Positions 1-8,371 of a stretch of 41,880 nucleotides of DNA are shown here, piece by piece (the stretch's first letter is position 1; every line of letters begins with the position of its first letter). The DNA is from Leptolyngbyaceae cyanobacterium CSU_1_3 (GTDB lineage: Bacteria > Cyanobacteriota > Cyanobacteriia > Leptolyngbyales > Leptolyngbyaceae), in contig JAAUOZ010000029.1 of NCBI GenBank assembly GCA_012034655.1, positions 1 through 41,880 of the forward strand, given 5' to 3'. The notes beneath the pieces are model-generated. The model was not told the origin of the DNA. It saw nothing but the letters and a program-made list of their open reading frames with translations, and ran no database searches. A program made the position numbers and the translations under genes.

Positions 1-36
1 GCAATTTAAAAATTAAATATTTTGGAGCGGGGTGGC

Positions 37-74
37 AGGGGTGAGATGGCTGGGGGCGCAGCCCCCACACCCCT
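37..74. repeat. Nested GC-rich hairpin repeat
   Basis: An inner perfect stem of seven pairs (51-57 with 61-67, loop GCA) is enclosed by an outer stem of seven pairs (37-43 with 68-74). No T-tract follows on either side, so a terminator role is doubtful. It looks like one of the small dispersed palindromic repeats common in cyanobacterial intergenic DNA. It lies just outside the inferred right end of the tnpB element. Confidence 0.5.
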
Positions 75-106
75 TCTAAACCAAAATCTATAGGCTGACG
101 CAGTAT

Positions 107-211
107 AGCAGGGGATTCCAAAGATTGCTCTGTTGAAATTCCTGCTTCAACGAGACAACTTATGCTCAACGGTTTCCCGCTCAACACAGCGATTACCCCT
201 TCGGGGAAGAG
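107..211 (-). ncRNA. Candidate omega-RNA 3' part / right end of tnpB element
   Basis: TnpB nucleases use a guide RNA (omega-RNA, or reRNA) made from the 3' end of tnpB and the adjacent right end of the element, with the guide lying just outside that end. Here the 105 bp after the tnpB stop codon hold a short hairpin and the AGCAGG/CCTGCT stem, which fit a structured scaffold. If so, the guide would be the sequence immediately below about position 105. This is inference from family knowledge; the RNA boundaries cannot be set from one copy. Confidence 0.3.
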
Positions 212-1378
212 CTACGCAATCGACTCTCCACAGGCGTTTTCTGCATCGGGTGCAGCAGTTACGATGTGCCCCACCGTACTGATTGCCTTATTCAAGATAT
301 TGATCGCGGCATTGTGGTCGCGGTCTGCCACATATCCACAATGCGGACAAATATGCGTTCTTTGACTCAACGCTTTCTTGACTCGTTCACCGCAGTTCGA
401 GCAATCTTGACTCGTGTAGTGGGGCGCAACCGCAATCGTGACGACTCCAAACACCTTGCCAAAATACTCCAACCAACGACGAAACTCACCCCAGGCGGCA
501 TCGCTAATCGACTTCGCTAGATGACGATTAGTGACCAGATTGCGAATCTTCAAGTCTTCATACGCCACGAGGTCATTAGACTTCACTACGCACCTTGCCA
601 ATTTACAGGCAAAGTCTTTACGCTGGCGTTGAACTTTCAGATGCGCTCGACCCAAACGATTCACCGCTTTTCTGCGGTTTGCAGACCCTTTCTGCTTGCG
701 AGACACTTGGCGTTGAACTCGCTTCAGGCGTTGTTCCGCCTGGCGAAGATGACGCGGATTCTCCACTTGGTTGCCGTCACTATCGGTCAAGAAATGAGAC
801 AAGCCCACATCCAACCCAACGGTGTGACGGGTCGGCTCCCGTTCCTCATTCCGCTCGACATCCACACAAAACTGAACATAGTAGCCGTCACTGCGCCGCA
901 CCACTCTGACTCGATTGATTTGGTCGATCGGGTAGAAGTGCAGGTCACGAGTGCCCCACATCCTGAACTGTCCTGCCTTGAATCCATCGGTGAAGGTGAT
1001 GAATTGTCGGCAGTCAGACAGCTTCCAGCCTGTGGTTTTGTATTCCACGCTGGCACGGGTTTGATGCCGTTTGAATTGGGGGTAGCCCTTCTTGCCGGGA
1101 ATCTGCTTTTTGCAGTGCTCGAAGAAGCGAGAAATGGCAGACCAGGCCCGTTCGGCATGAGCTTGACGAGCTTGCGAGTTGAGTTTCTTGCACCAGGGGA
1201 ACTCAATGTTTGCCGCCAGATCTTTGCAGAGTTTGTACAAGTCGTATTTGTTCACGCCCCGGTTGTCCATCCAGTATCGCAGACAAGAGTTTTGGACAAA
1301 CTGTGCGGTGCGGATTGCTTCATCGAGCAACTCGAACTGCTGTGTTTCGCCCTTGAGTTTTGCCTCCAATACCAACAT
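212..1378 (-). CDS. tnpB: TnpB, RNA-guided endonuclease (OrfB) of an IS200/IS605 element
   Basis: The 388-residue protein has the full TnpB layout. There is an N-terminal helix-turn-helix/OrfB domain (about 1-60), a RuvC-like nuclease with Asp190 in VGLDVGL, Glu274 in AYEDLKIRNL and Asp354 in DRDHNAA, and a zinc ribbon with Cys326/Cys329 and Cys344/Cys347. All three catalytic acids and all four zinc cysteines are present, so the nuclease looks intact. TnpB cuts DNA under guidance of an RNA transcribed from its own 3' end and helps keep the element after excision by TnpA. No tnpA is adjacent. Length is normal for the family. It starts at an ATG and faces the window's left end, with no gene in front to share an operon. 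Confidence 0.93.
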   Translation of the reverse strand: MLVLEAKLKGETQQFELLDEAIRTAQFVQNSCLRYWMDNRGVNKYDLYKLCKDLAANIEFPWCKKLNSQARQAHAERAWSAISRFFEHCKKQIPGKKGYPQFKRHQTRASVEYKTTGWKLSDCRQFITFTDGFKAGQFRMWGTRDLHFYPIDQINRVRVVRRSDGYYVQFCVDVERNEEREPTRHTVGLDVGLSHFLTDSDGNQVENPRHLRQAEQRLKRVQRQVSRKQKGSANRRKAVNRLGRAHLKVQRQRKDFACKLARCVVKSNDLVAYEDLKIRNLVTNRHLAKSISDAAWGEFRRWLEYFGKVFGVVTIAVAPHYTSQDCSNCGERVKKALSQRTHICPHCGYVADRDHNAAINILNKAISTVGHIVTAAPDAENACGESIA

Positions 1379-1648
1379 GTTTACGCGCTACTCATCCACG
1401 TAACTAATGCAAGTGTATCACAACGGTGCGTTGAAAGTTCTGAGAGAGTGGCGATTCCTCACCGACCCCATTGCGAAGCTCTAGCCGAAGGCGTTCCGCT
1501 GGCTCAACTCCGTTTTCGCAGTGCTCAAGGGGTCGGTTCGTCGCTGCCCTGCCTTTCATCCCGCTGCGCCAAGCGGCGTACCGCTATGGCGGGGGCATTC
1601 CCGGCGAATTAGGTAATTTACGATCGTCCCTCCAATAAAAGCTAGCTA

Positions 1649-2573
1649 CTAATCTGAGCGATCTCTAGAAGAGCGCTTTTCTCGCCCTTGAACCTTCTGC
1701 AACCAGCGAGACAACAGCCCCACCACCACGCCTGGCTGCTCTAAATGGGGCAAGATTCCCGTGTCTGGCACAACCTGAAACTCTTGCACCGCCTGCGGAT
1801 TCAACGCTGCCAACCGCTGACCCAATTCTACATTGGTAAATTGAGCTTTTTCGCCCCAGAGAATGGCCGTCGGTATGGTCAGTTGTGCCATATATAGGGA
1901 CAGATCAAAATATAAGTCGCCCCTCAAAAACGCCAGGGCAGAATATTCAGCGTTGGGCTGTTGGGCAGATTCTAGGTAGGCGGCGATCGCCTCATTGGTC
2001 AGTCGATCGCGATCCACAAACAAAAACTGCTCCAGAAAGTTACGGACGGCCGGTTCATTGGTAGCCCCGATCGCGTAGATTAGCTTATCTAACATCGGTG
2101 TGCCAATGATTTGTAAGGGGATGCGTCGCCCTGCTTCTTGCCCAAAATCCGCAAACCCAGACGGACAGACGAGACAGAGCGATCGTACCAATTTTGGCTG
2201 GTGAACGGCGAGACGAACGGCGATCGCCCCCGTCAGCGACGATGCCACCAGAGTGATGGGTTCTGAAAATTGTGCCATCAACTCGGCGATCGTGTCCAAG
2301 TAATCTTCAACTTTGTAGTCACGGGTCGGATGCGCCGATCGTCCCCAGCCAATCAAGTCGGGGGCAATCACCTGATGGCTATTAGCAAAGGCTGCATAAA
2401 CCTTTGACCATTCATAAGCAGATGAGCCGCCCCCAAAACTGTGCAGAAACATGAGGGTTGGGTGGGCAGCGGCGATCGTCCAGGGTTCCCCCAGTCGGTG
2501 TGTAGTAGGCGATCGTCCCCAAGGAGGTTTCTACCAACTTTTGCCCAAACCCTGGCGGCTGAAATTTAACCAT
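1649..2573 (-). pseudogene. Alpha/beta-fold hydrolase, split by a one-base frameshift
   Basis: Most of the protein (1649-2452) reads as an alpha/beta hydrolase. It has an HSFGGG oxyanion-type loop, a nucleophile elbow VASSLTGA (Ser flanked by small residues), and a C-terminal His in ILPHLEQPG, with WGEKAQF where the acid is expected. The true N-terminus lies upstream in another frame: an ATG at 2573 preceded by GGGAG gives MVKFQPPGFGQKLVET and then GTIAYYTPTG. The two parts join perfectly as GEPWTIAAAHPTLMFLHSFGG if one base is removed from the five-C run at 2488-2492. The gene follows the thioesterase by 54 bp on the same strand, suggesting one operon. Substrate is unknown. Either a homopolymer sequencing error or a true disruption explains the shift; an internal start at 2452 would lack the first strands of the fold. 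Confidence 0.8.
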
Positions 2574-2627
2574 CTCCCGCTCCTAATAATCTGACTCGTT
2601 CTTATAGATTTTTGTCTAAAACCCGTC

Positions 2628-3035
2628 TCAAGCAAAGCGTTCTAGCCACTGGCACAATTCAACAGGAAGGTCTCGGCGCGATCGCTCTGCAATCTGAATG
2701 CACACATGACGAGTACTAGCTTGACAAATGGGACGCTCTCCCTCAGTTAAACAAATCTGATAAGAAATTTCAAATTCGTGATTGCTAGCAGCATGGGGAG
2801 TCAGTTGAATTACTAAGCGATCGCCACAATGCAACGGACGAAAAAAATCGACCTCTGCATGAACGATCGGAACGGCAACTCCAGAACCCTGAAAGAATAC
2901 TTTGAGATCAAGCCCGGCTACCATCAAAGATTCTTCATAGGCTTCGTGGCAGATTGCTAAAACGTTTGCAAAATAGACCACACCCGCCGCGTCGGTGTCT
3001 CGAAATCGAACGGTTCTCTGATGAATAAATGGCAT
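2628..3035 (-). CDS. 1,4-dihydroxy-2-naphthoyl-CoA hydrolase-type thioesterase (hotdog fold)
   Basis: A 135-residue single-domain 4HBT hotdog protein. The active-site Asp of the 4-hydroxybenzoyl-CoA thioesterase class is seen in RFRDTDAAGVVYFANV (about residues 11-26), followed by the typical HEAYEESL helix. In cyanobacteria the close family (Slr0204 of Synechocystis) hydrolyses DHNA-CoA to 1,4-dihydroxy-2-naphthoate, the step before prenylation by MenA in phylloquinone synthesis. That substrate is inferred from family resemblance and from the menA-menC-menE set elsewhere in this window. Its start codon abuts the stop of the upstream DUF815 gene with no gap, so the two are probably translated from one mRNA. 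Length is normal for the family. Confidence 0.85.
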   Translation of the reverse strand: MPFIHQRTVRFRDTDAAGVVYFANVLAICHEAYEESLMVAGLDLKVFFQGSGVAVPIVHAEVDFFRPLHCGDRLVIQLTPHAASNHEFEISYQICLTEGERPICQASTRHVCIQIAERSRRDLPVELCQWLERFA

Positions 3036-4361
3036 CTACGACGATCCAAAAACTGCCAAATCTGAATGCAGAAAATCGACAAACTGCCGTGCTGTTCTGC
3101 CCGATCGCCCATTGTGTCGAGTTGCCCACTGCAAGGCTTGATGCTCTAGCGCCTCGGAGGGGAGGGCAATGTTTGCCTGCTCTGCCAGGTGACGAATCAT
3201 TTTTAGGTAAGCGGCTTGGTCAGGCGGCTCGAAGGTCAACGTCAGACCAAAGCGATCGCTAAACGACAACTTTTCCTGCACCGTATCCCAGGTGTGTACT
3301 TCGTCGGCATCCTTGGGGCGCGGTCGATCGTCAAAAAATTCTCGAATCAAATGCCGCCGATTGGATGTAGCATAGACCACAACATTCTGCGGACGAGCGG
3401 TGAGATTGCCTTCTAAAACAACCTTCAGCGCTTTGTAGGCATCATCATCTTCTTCAAAGGATAAATCATCTACAAAGATCACAAATTTTTGGGGCAAATC
3501 TCGCACCTGTTCTGCGATCGTAGACAAATGCTTTAATTCAGATTTTGCAACTTCAATTAAACGCAAATTGCGATCGCCAAACTTGTGCAGCAGCGACTTA
3601 ACTAGCGAAGATTTCCCCGATCCGCGACTGCCGTAGAGCAAGATATGCAAGGCAGAATTTCCTGATAGCAAAAATTCGGTATTCTTGAGAATCATCTCTT
3701 GCTGAGATTCATATCCAACCAGGTCAGCCATTTGCACAGGGTCGGGATGGGCAACCGCCACCAGTTTCTCATGCTGCCAGCGAAAGGCTCGATATTCAGC
3801 AAAAATTCCAGTGCCAAACTGACGATAATAGTCTGCCAAATCTCCTAAAGCATCTGCCCAATTTTTCAGGGATTTGAGTCGATTTTTGATCGGAAAACTA
3901 GCTTTTTTAAGAGAACTTTTAGGTTCTAAATTATCAGCCCAGGGAATTAATTCTTCAGAAAGCTTCACTTGTTTGTTAACCCATTTGCAAACCTGATTGC
4001 TATTGCATGAATAGAGCATTTGTAGCGATCGCAGGTCTCGTTTTACTGCCTGAATGAGTGCCGGAGGCAAATGGGCTAAACTCCTATGTTGCACCTGACG
4101 AGCAAAAGAATTGTCGGTGGCGAGAAGACGATCCAGCAAATAGTCTTGCCAGCCCTGATTTCGATTTGCCAACGCCTCAAACCAGCGACCATAGCTTTTT
4201 AGAGACTCAGAAGAATCTTCCTCGATCGCCTGCAACATTTCTAAAAATGCCTGCCCCACCTGATCGCCAAGCATCTCTCGATAGATCAGCAAAGACTGCA
4301 CCTGGTAGAGAATTTGCGCGGGGCTGAGTTGATTTTTTTCATGGATTAGAGATTTAACCAA
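3036..4361 (-). CDS. DUF815 family AAA-type P-loop ATPase
   Basis: The 441-residue protein has an N-terminal helical region of about 200 residues and a C-terminal P-loop ATPase. Walker A is GSRGSGKSS at 244-252 and Walker B is FVIFVDDLSF around 293-302. A sensor-like YATSNRRHL follows, then a lid ending in GRSGRTARQF. These match the DUF815 family, whose members are annotated only as predicted AAA+ ATPases; the cellular role is unknown. The start overlaps the end of the upstream M50-like gene by 16 bp, and the stop abuts the downstream thioesterase start, a tight operon layout. No membrane segment or signal peptide is seen, so it is probably cytoplasmic. Confidence 0.85.
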   Translation of the reverse strand: MVKSLIHEKNQLSPAQILYQVQSLLIYREMLGDQVGQAFLEMLQAIEEDSSESLKSYGRWFEALANRNQGWQDYLLDRLLATDNSFARQVQHRSLAHLPPALIQAVKRDLRSLQMLYSCNSNQVCKWVNKQVKLSEELIPWADNLEPKSSLKKASFPIKNRLKSLKNWADALGDLADYYRQFGTGIFAEYRAFRWQHEKLVAVAHPDPVQMADLVGYESQQEMILKNTEFLLSGNSALHILLYGSRGSGKSSLVKSLLHKFGDRNLRLIEVAKSELKHLSTIAEQVRDLPQKFVIFVDDLSFEEDDDAYKALKVVLEGNLTARPQNVVVYATSNRRHLIREFFDDRPRPKDADEVHTWDTVQEKLSFSDRFGLTLTFEPPDQAAYLKMIRHLAEQANIALPSEALEHQALQWATRHNGRSGRTARQFVDFLHSDLAVFGSS

Positions 4362-5836
4362 GCCAGCACAACCTTGGGAGCCGGTAAAATTACTACTAGC
4401 AGAAACGCTAGAATCAACAGCCCCAAAAGGTCGCGGGCATTATCTAATTCAGTTACGTCATTGAGTGCGGGTTCGTCGGTTGCCGGAAGCAGCAACAGCA
4501 AAATTGCCCACACCAGCAAGTGCTGTTGAGCAAACGCCAACGCCAGAAACAATAGGCGAGAGACCTGAGCGATCGCCGCCCCCGTCCGTTGCCCAAACAT
4601 GGCGTGCACCATTCGCCCCCCGTCTAACTGTCCTACGGGCATCAAGTTAAAAGCAGTAAACACCAGCCCAATCCAGCCTGCCACACCGACAGGATGTAGC
4701 CCGATCGCTTTCTGGGCGACCAACTCACTTCCCAGGGTTAGCTTACCAAACAGCGCCAGCAGCAACGAAAATCTAGGATTCAACGCTTGAAAGTCAAATA
4801 GACTGGGCTTCTGCGGCAAACTGACCACGGTTGAGTGATCTAATCCCCACAGCAAAAGCGCCAGGGCAATCACCAGCCCAGCGATCGCCCCCACTACCCC
4901 TACATCAAACAATGCCTTGCGATTGGGAATGGGCGATCGAATCTGAATAAATGCCCCCACCGTCCCCACGGGCAACAAAGGCAAGGGGATAACGGGAATA
5001 AAGTAGGGCAAGGTTGCCGCGATCTGGTGGCGGCGAGTCGTCCAATAATGCCCTGCCGCACGAAGGCTAAAAAAGCTCATCAGCGCGATCGCATAGGGCA
5101 ACCCCAGGGGCAATACCGACAGTTCTGTATCTAGCGTCTTGCCTATAATTTGCAGCCCCGCCAGAGTTGTGGTGAAGAGCGTCATTGCGGCCAGCCCGAT
5201 CGCAATACCCGGACGAGCCAGCGTTTGGCGACCCTGCTTTTCTTCTGGCTTTTCTTCTGAACTAGCGTGAGGATTGGGAACTAGGGCAAAAAATGGCTTG
5301 TTGTTGGGGCCATCTTGAAACACCACAAAGAAGCGATCGCCAAATTTTGCCTCCACATTTTCGCGAATCGTCTTATAAGCCACTTCTGGCGTAGTTCGCA
5401 ACTGCCCTCGACAAATCACCGCCTGCGGACGGTACTCAAAGTTTTGCAAATAGTAAACCGACCAGGGAAAGCAAGTTTGCAGACTGCTTTCTTCTGCCTT
5501 ATTAATCGGACGCAGCGCCGACGGCTCAACCTGAGAATCGCTAGGTGTTTCACTGTTTTGGGTCTGCCCCGGTGTTCCTCCCTCCACCGTCGAAGTCGAA
5601 GAAATTCGCCCGCGCTGAATCAAGTACAAATAGAGCGACAGACAGAGCACAAACATCAAAATCACTAGCTCCGGCGGCATGGGTCGCTGTCCCCGGAATG
5701 CCAACGTCCACCCCACGAGAGAAAAGGCAGGCAGCATGGCAACAAACCACAACGCCCAAACAGGAGTCCGAGTGATGCCCGTCACCCTTTGCACAATAAA
5801 ATAAGTAATCAGTCCTAGTAAGAGTAGCCAGATCAT
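4346..5836 (-). CDS. EGY/site-2-protease-like M50 membrane protein with a degenerate zinc motif
   Basis: A 496-residue polytopic membrane protein. It has two or three N-terminal membrane segments (about 1-75), a soluble insert containing the EGY-type stretch AVICRGQLRTTPEVAYKTI (about 139-157), then a C-terminal membrane domain with LPYFIPV and SPIPNRKALFDVG. The conserved M50 motif FNLMPVGQLDGG (Asp405) is intact. The HExxH position, however, reads RAAGH (259-263): the first zinc His and the catalytic Glu are missing and only the last His remains. This suggests a non-proteolytic homologue, as in plant EGY3, or a subfamily with another role. It is the first gene of a minus-strand operon with the DUF815 ATPase and the thioesterase. 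The start is the ATG at 5836, giving the hydrophobic segment MIWLLLLGLITYFIV. Confidence 0.8.
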   Translation of the reverse strand: MIWLLLLGLITYFIVQRVTGITRTPVWALWFVAMLPAFSLVGWTLAFRGQRPMPPELVILMFVLCLSLYLYLIQRGRISSTSTVEGGTPGQTQNSETPSDSQVEPSALRPINKAEESSLQTCFPWSVYYLQNFEYRPQAVICRGQLRTTPEVAYKTIRENVEAKFGDRFFVVFQDGPNNKPFFALVPNPHASSEEKPEEKQGRQTLARPGIAIGLAAMTLFTTTLAGLQIIGKTLDTELSVLPLGLPYAIALMSFFSLRAAGHYWTTRRHQIAATLPYFIPVIPLPLLPVGTVGAFIQIRSPIPNRKALFDVGVVGAIAGLVIALALLLWGLDHSTVVSLPQKPSLFDFQALNPRFSLLLALFGKLTLGSELVAQKAIGLHPVGVAGWIGLVFTAFNLMPVGQLDGGRMVHAMFGQRTGAAIAQVSRLLFLALAFAQQHLLVWAILLLLLPATDEPALNDVTELDNARDLLGLLILAFLLVVILPAPKVVLAWLNL

Positions 5837-6057
5837 GCGCTAAATTTAGGGGTTTGTGAGGCAGTGGGTCTGCGAATGCCGTTCTAAAGATTTTGACCCT
5901 GTGGAATCGATCGTAGCGCTCATCCGTTGACGCTTTGAGAGCAAAAATTAGAGAAGCGCTGAGACCTAATATTCTATTGGCATTCGTTCGCAGCGTTCCA
6001 GATCTGGCAAGATCAACAGGCTTTGTTTTCTGCCCTTACCCCGTAAGCGAGCGTTGA

Positions 6058-6831
6058 ATGACTCAAGATCCACTTTCCTCAGAGTTTTCTGATGCTTCCT
6101 CATCACTCTTTCAGCCTAGCTCAACTGTGCAAAAGCCGACATCCTCTAAGCAGCCTCGGCTTGTTTTAGAGGGCTACACTGTCTCTGAGCCACCGACTAT
6201 TTTTGCATTTCCACCCAACCGAGACACCCTGGGTGGCACGGCTTATTTAATGGTAGAAAAGGACGATCGCCCCCACAGCAATCTCTTGATAGACTGTCCC
6301 GCTTGGGATGAGACAAATCAGAACTTTCTCCAAACCAAGGGGGTGCGCTGGTTGGTGATCACCCATCGAGGTGGACTGGGAAACGTGCCCGCCATCCAGC
6401 AGGCGTTGGGCTGCGAGGTAGTAATTCAAGAGCAAGAAGCTTATTTGCTGCCCAACCTGAGCGTGACGAGCTTTCATCAAGAGTTGACGCTCAATGCTGA
6501 CAGTCGTGTGATTTGGACTTCTGGGCACTCTCCAGGTTCATCCTGTCTCTATCACCGCCACGGCGGCGGCATTCTATTTTCGGGTCGGCATTTGCTGCCC
6601 GATCGCCACGGCTACCCTGCCCCCCTCAGAACTGCCAAAACCTTTCACTGGCCGCGCCAAATTCGCAACGTGCAGAAACTGCTGGATCAGTTTACGCCTG
6701 AAACCCTGCGTTTTATCTGCCCTGGCGCAAGTCTAGGATTTTTGCGCGGCAAACAGACGATCGATCAGGCCTACGCCAAACTAACCCAACTCGATTTGCA
6801 GACGTGTTTGCAAACTCAACCACTGCTCTAA
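6058..6831 (+). CDS. Metallo-beta-lactamase-fold protein lacking most metal ligands
   Basis: The 257-residue protein follows the metallo-beta-lactamase fold: a strand with LLIDCPAWDE, then WLVITHRGGLGNV where THxHxDH is expected, then TSGHSPGSSCLY (the third-His loop), then GGGILFSGRHLL where the bridging Asp of FxGD would be. Only the first His of motif II and the His of TSGHSPGS are recognisable; the other His/Asp ligands and the bridging Asp (here Arg) are replaced. It is therefore probably not a normal di-zinc hydrolase. The N-terminal 45 residues are Ser/Pro rich and look disordered. The neighbouring gene, convergent at 6926, is a Crp-type regulator; a functional link is not shown. The ATG at 6058 has only a weak ribosome site (AGCGAG). 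Confidence 0.75.
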   Translation: MTQDPLSSEFSDASSSLFQPSSTVQKPTSSKQPRLVLEGYTVSEPPTIFAFPPNRDTLGGTAYLMVEKDDRPHSNLLIDCPAWDETNQNFLQTKGVRWLVITHRGGLGNVPAIQQALGCEVVIQEQEAYLLPNLSVTSFHQELTLNADSRVIWTSGHSPGSSCLYHRHGGGILFSGRHLLPDRHGYPAPLRTAKTFHWPRQIRNVQKLLDQFTPETLRFICPGASLGFLRGKQTIDQAYAKLTQLDLQTCLQTQPLL

Positions 6832-6907
6832 GCTAGGAAGGCGGAATGATGGATCAGTCGAGACCCGGTATCTAGCTGGCTTTCATTTCACCCCACTGCT
6901 CTAACAA

Positions 6908-6922
6908 GGTAAACAATTTACC
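6908..6922. terminator. Small palindrome between convergent genes
   Basis: GGTAAA-CAA-TTTACC forms a six-pair hairpin in the short gap between two convergent genes. It may help transcription termination on both strands, but there is no strong T-tract, so this is a weak call. Confidence 0.25.
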
Positions 6923-6925
6923 GTT

Positions 6926-7627
6926 TCAGATCATCATTCGCTCTAGGGCGTGGGAGTCAGGAATGCACAGCGTGTCACGATCGCGCACAATCAACCCTTT
7001 TTTCTCTAACTTGCTCAAAACTCTTGTGACTGTCTCTCGTGCCAGCCCACTGAGACTACTCAGTTCTCGATGGGGCAAATTAGGAATCTCTGTACCGTTG
7101 GGGCCGCGCTTGCCCTGACCATCCGCCAAAAATAACAAAATATCCGCCACCCGCGACGTACTATCTGACTCACGCAACCGCAGCCGCCGATTTACCTGAC
7201 GCAGCCGCCGCGCCATCAGTTGAGCAAGACGAATGCCAGCCTGGGGTTCAGAATTGAGCAACTGGACGAAATCTTGAGCGGGCATATTGCCGATCACCGT
7301 GGGCGCAAGGGTGATTACATCGGTCGATCGAGGCACTTCATCCAACGGAGCCATCTCCCCAAACAGTTCCCCGGTTCCCAGAATGTTGAGCGTGACTTCT
7401 TTGCCATCCAGGTTATAAGTCCGAATCTTGACCCAACCACTCAAAATAAAATAAACAGAACTTCCCCAATCGTTTTCTAGCAAAATCACCTGATTGGAGG
7501 GGTGGGTTCGCATGACGACATGAGAAACAGCCTTCTCGATCGCCGCATCAGGCAACCCCTCAAAAAAGGAGGATGACCGGATCGATACATTGGAGTTGTG
7601 ATCGCGATGCGTATACCAATCTTCCAT
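6926..7627 (-). CDS. Crp/Fnr-family transcriptional regulator
   Basis: The 233-residue protein has an N-terminal cyclic-nucleotide-binding beta-roll (about 20-140) and a C-terminal winged helix-turn-helix (about 186-214, HRELSSLSGLARETVTRVL). The phosphate-binding cassette reads GELFGEMAPLDEVPRST, with Glu91 of FGE and Arg100-Ser101 present; these are the contacts that bind cAMP in CRP, so nucleotide binding is plausible. It lacks the residue pattern of NtcA, the nitrogen regulator, so I do not name it that. No FeS cysteine cluster as in Fnr is seen. Upstream lies a gene-free stretch of more than 700 bp, suitable for a regulated promoter. Targets cannot be read from the sequence. Confidence 0.88.
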   Translation of the reverse strand: MEDWYTHRDHNSNVSIRSSSFFEGLPDAAIEKAVSHVVMRTHPSNQVILLENDWGSSVYFILSGWVKIRTYNLDGKEVTLNILGTGELFGEMAPLDEVPRSTDVITLAPTVIGNMPAQDFVQLLNSEPQAGIRLAQLMARRLRQVNRRLRLRESDSTSRVADILLFLADGQGKRGPNGTEIPNLPHRELSSLSGLARETVTRVLSKLEKKGLIVRDRDTLCIPDSHALERMMI

Positions 7628-8371
7628 TGAGGTTCTGTTCTAAAAGAGTTCAAGCCATCTGAGTTGAAGAAGCGACGCTAGAAAATTTAAGCTAGTAAAG
7701 TTTAATGAGATCACTGTCTCTTTGCCTAAGATCGTTAAAGAGCTTTACTAACAAAAACCTGCCTGATTTGTGCAGGGTATGAACTGCACTTCAATTTATA
7801 CAGTGATTCTACCCCCCTGACGACATTTACCATTTTGAGATAGAACGCACAAAAAATATTCTGTTCTAATGCTCTCACCAGGTGTCTCAATCAGGTATGT
7901 CTGTGCCAGCCAACCGTCATCATAGCCTAAAGCTCATTAAACACTAGATGAGGATCAAGAACAGGCAATTGCACTGAACTTAACTCACTTAATGATCAGG
8001 TAGCTCACTATTTATCTGCGGCAATCTTGCTGAATGCCCCCTAGATGTCAAGCGTTTAGTGCTACTTTAGACACTTTAACCCTGCAACACTTAACTATTA
8101 ATTGATGAGAATCATTTGCCCTTATTAAATATTATTAGAAAGTAAAACTGACTAACTTGAAGAAAGCTCGTCCGAGGGAGAAGCACGATCGAGCCATAAA
8201 CTATCCTGATAGATGAATAGATGGCTGTTACCTGAATCAGGATGATTTGGCTCAAAAGCCAGATGCGGGTACGCTCTAGATGGGCAACCTAAATCTAAGC
8301 GAAATCGCTCCGTGCGATCGCAGCGATTTCATCCGGTTAGTTTTGCCAAACCTTTAGTCAAGGATTCGATC
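7628..8371. other. Long gene-free stretch between divergent genes
   Basis: About 740 bp of AT-rich DNA separate the divergent Crp-type regulator and the coiled-coil protein. I see no convincing reading frame, tRNA or strong terminator hairpin. It must hold the promoters of both genes, but I cannot place -10/-35 boxes with confidence. A GTG-started frame entering from 8312 would extend the next gene by 20 residues, but it has no ribosome site. Confidence 0.5.

Larger units (their letters stand above)
105..1612 (-). mobile_element. IS200/IS605-type element carrying tnpB only
   Basis: The element is inferred from the tnpB gene and from structured ends on both sides. The right end (low coordinates) has an inverted repeat AGCAGG...CCTGCT at 107-112/141-146, downstream of tnpB on the coding strand, and a CCCC-TTCGGGG-like hairpin near 196-206. 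The left end (high coordinates) has GC-rich hairpins around 1560-1593 followed by GGCGAATT, a layout often seen upstream of cyanobacterial tnpB copies. No tnpA (Y1 HUH transposase) is present, so the element would depend on a TnpA acting in trans. The exact ends are uncertain because these elements lack target-site duplications and terminal inverted repeats. Confidence 0.6.

Noticed and set aside
521..1612. Long plus-strand frame opposite tnpB
   Set aside because: It is the antisense shadow of tnpB, with Cys/His/Leu-rich composition typical of such frames and no family resemblance.
6926..7627. NtcA, the nitrogen regulator
   Set aside because: It is the same superfamily but has a cAMP-type phosphate-binding cassette and lacks the NtcA sequence pattern.
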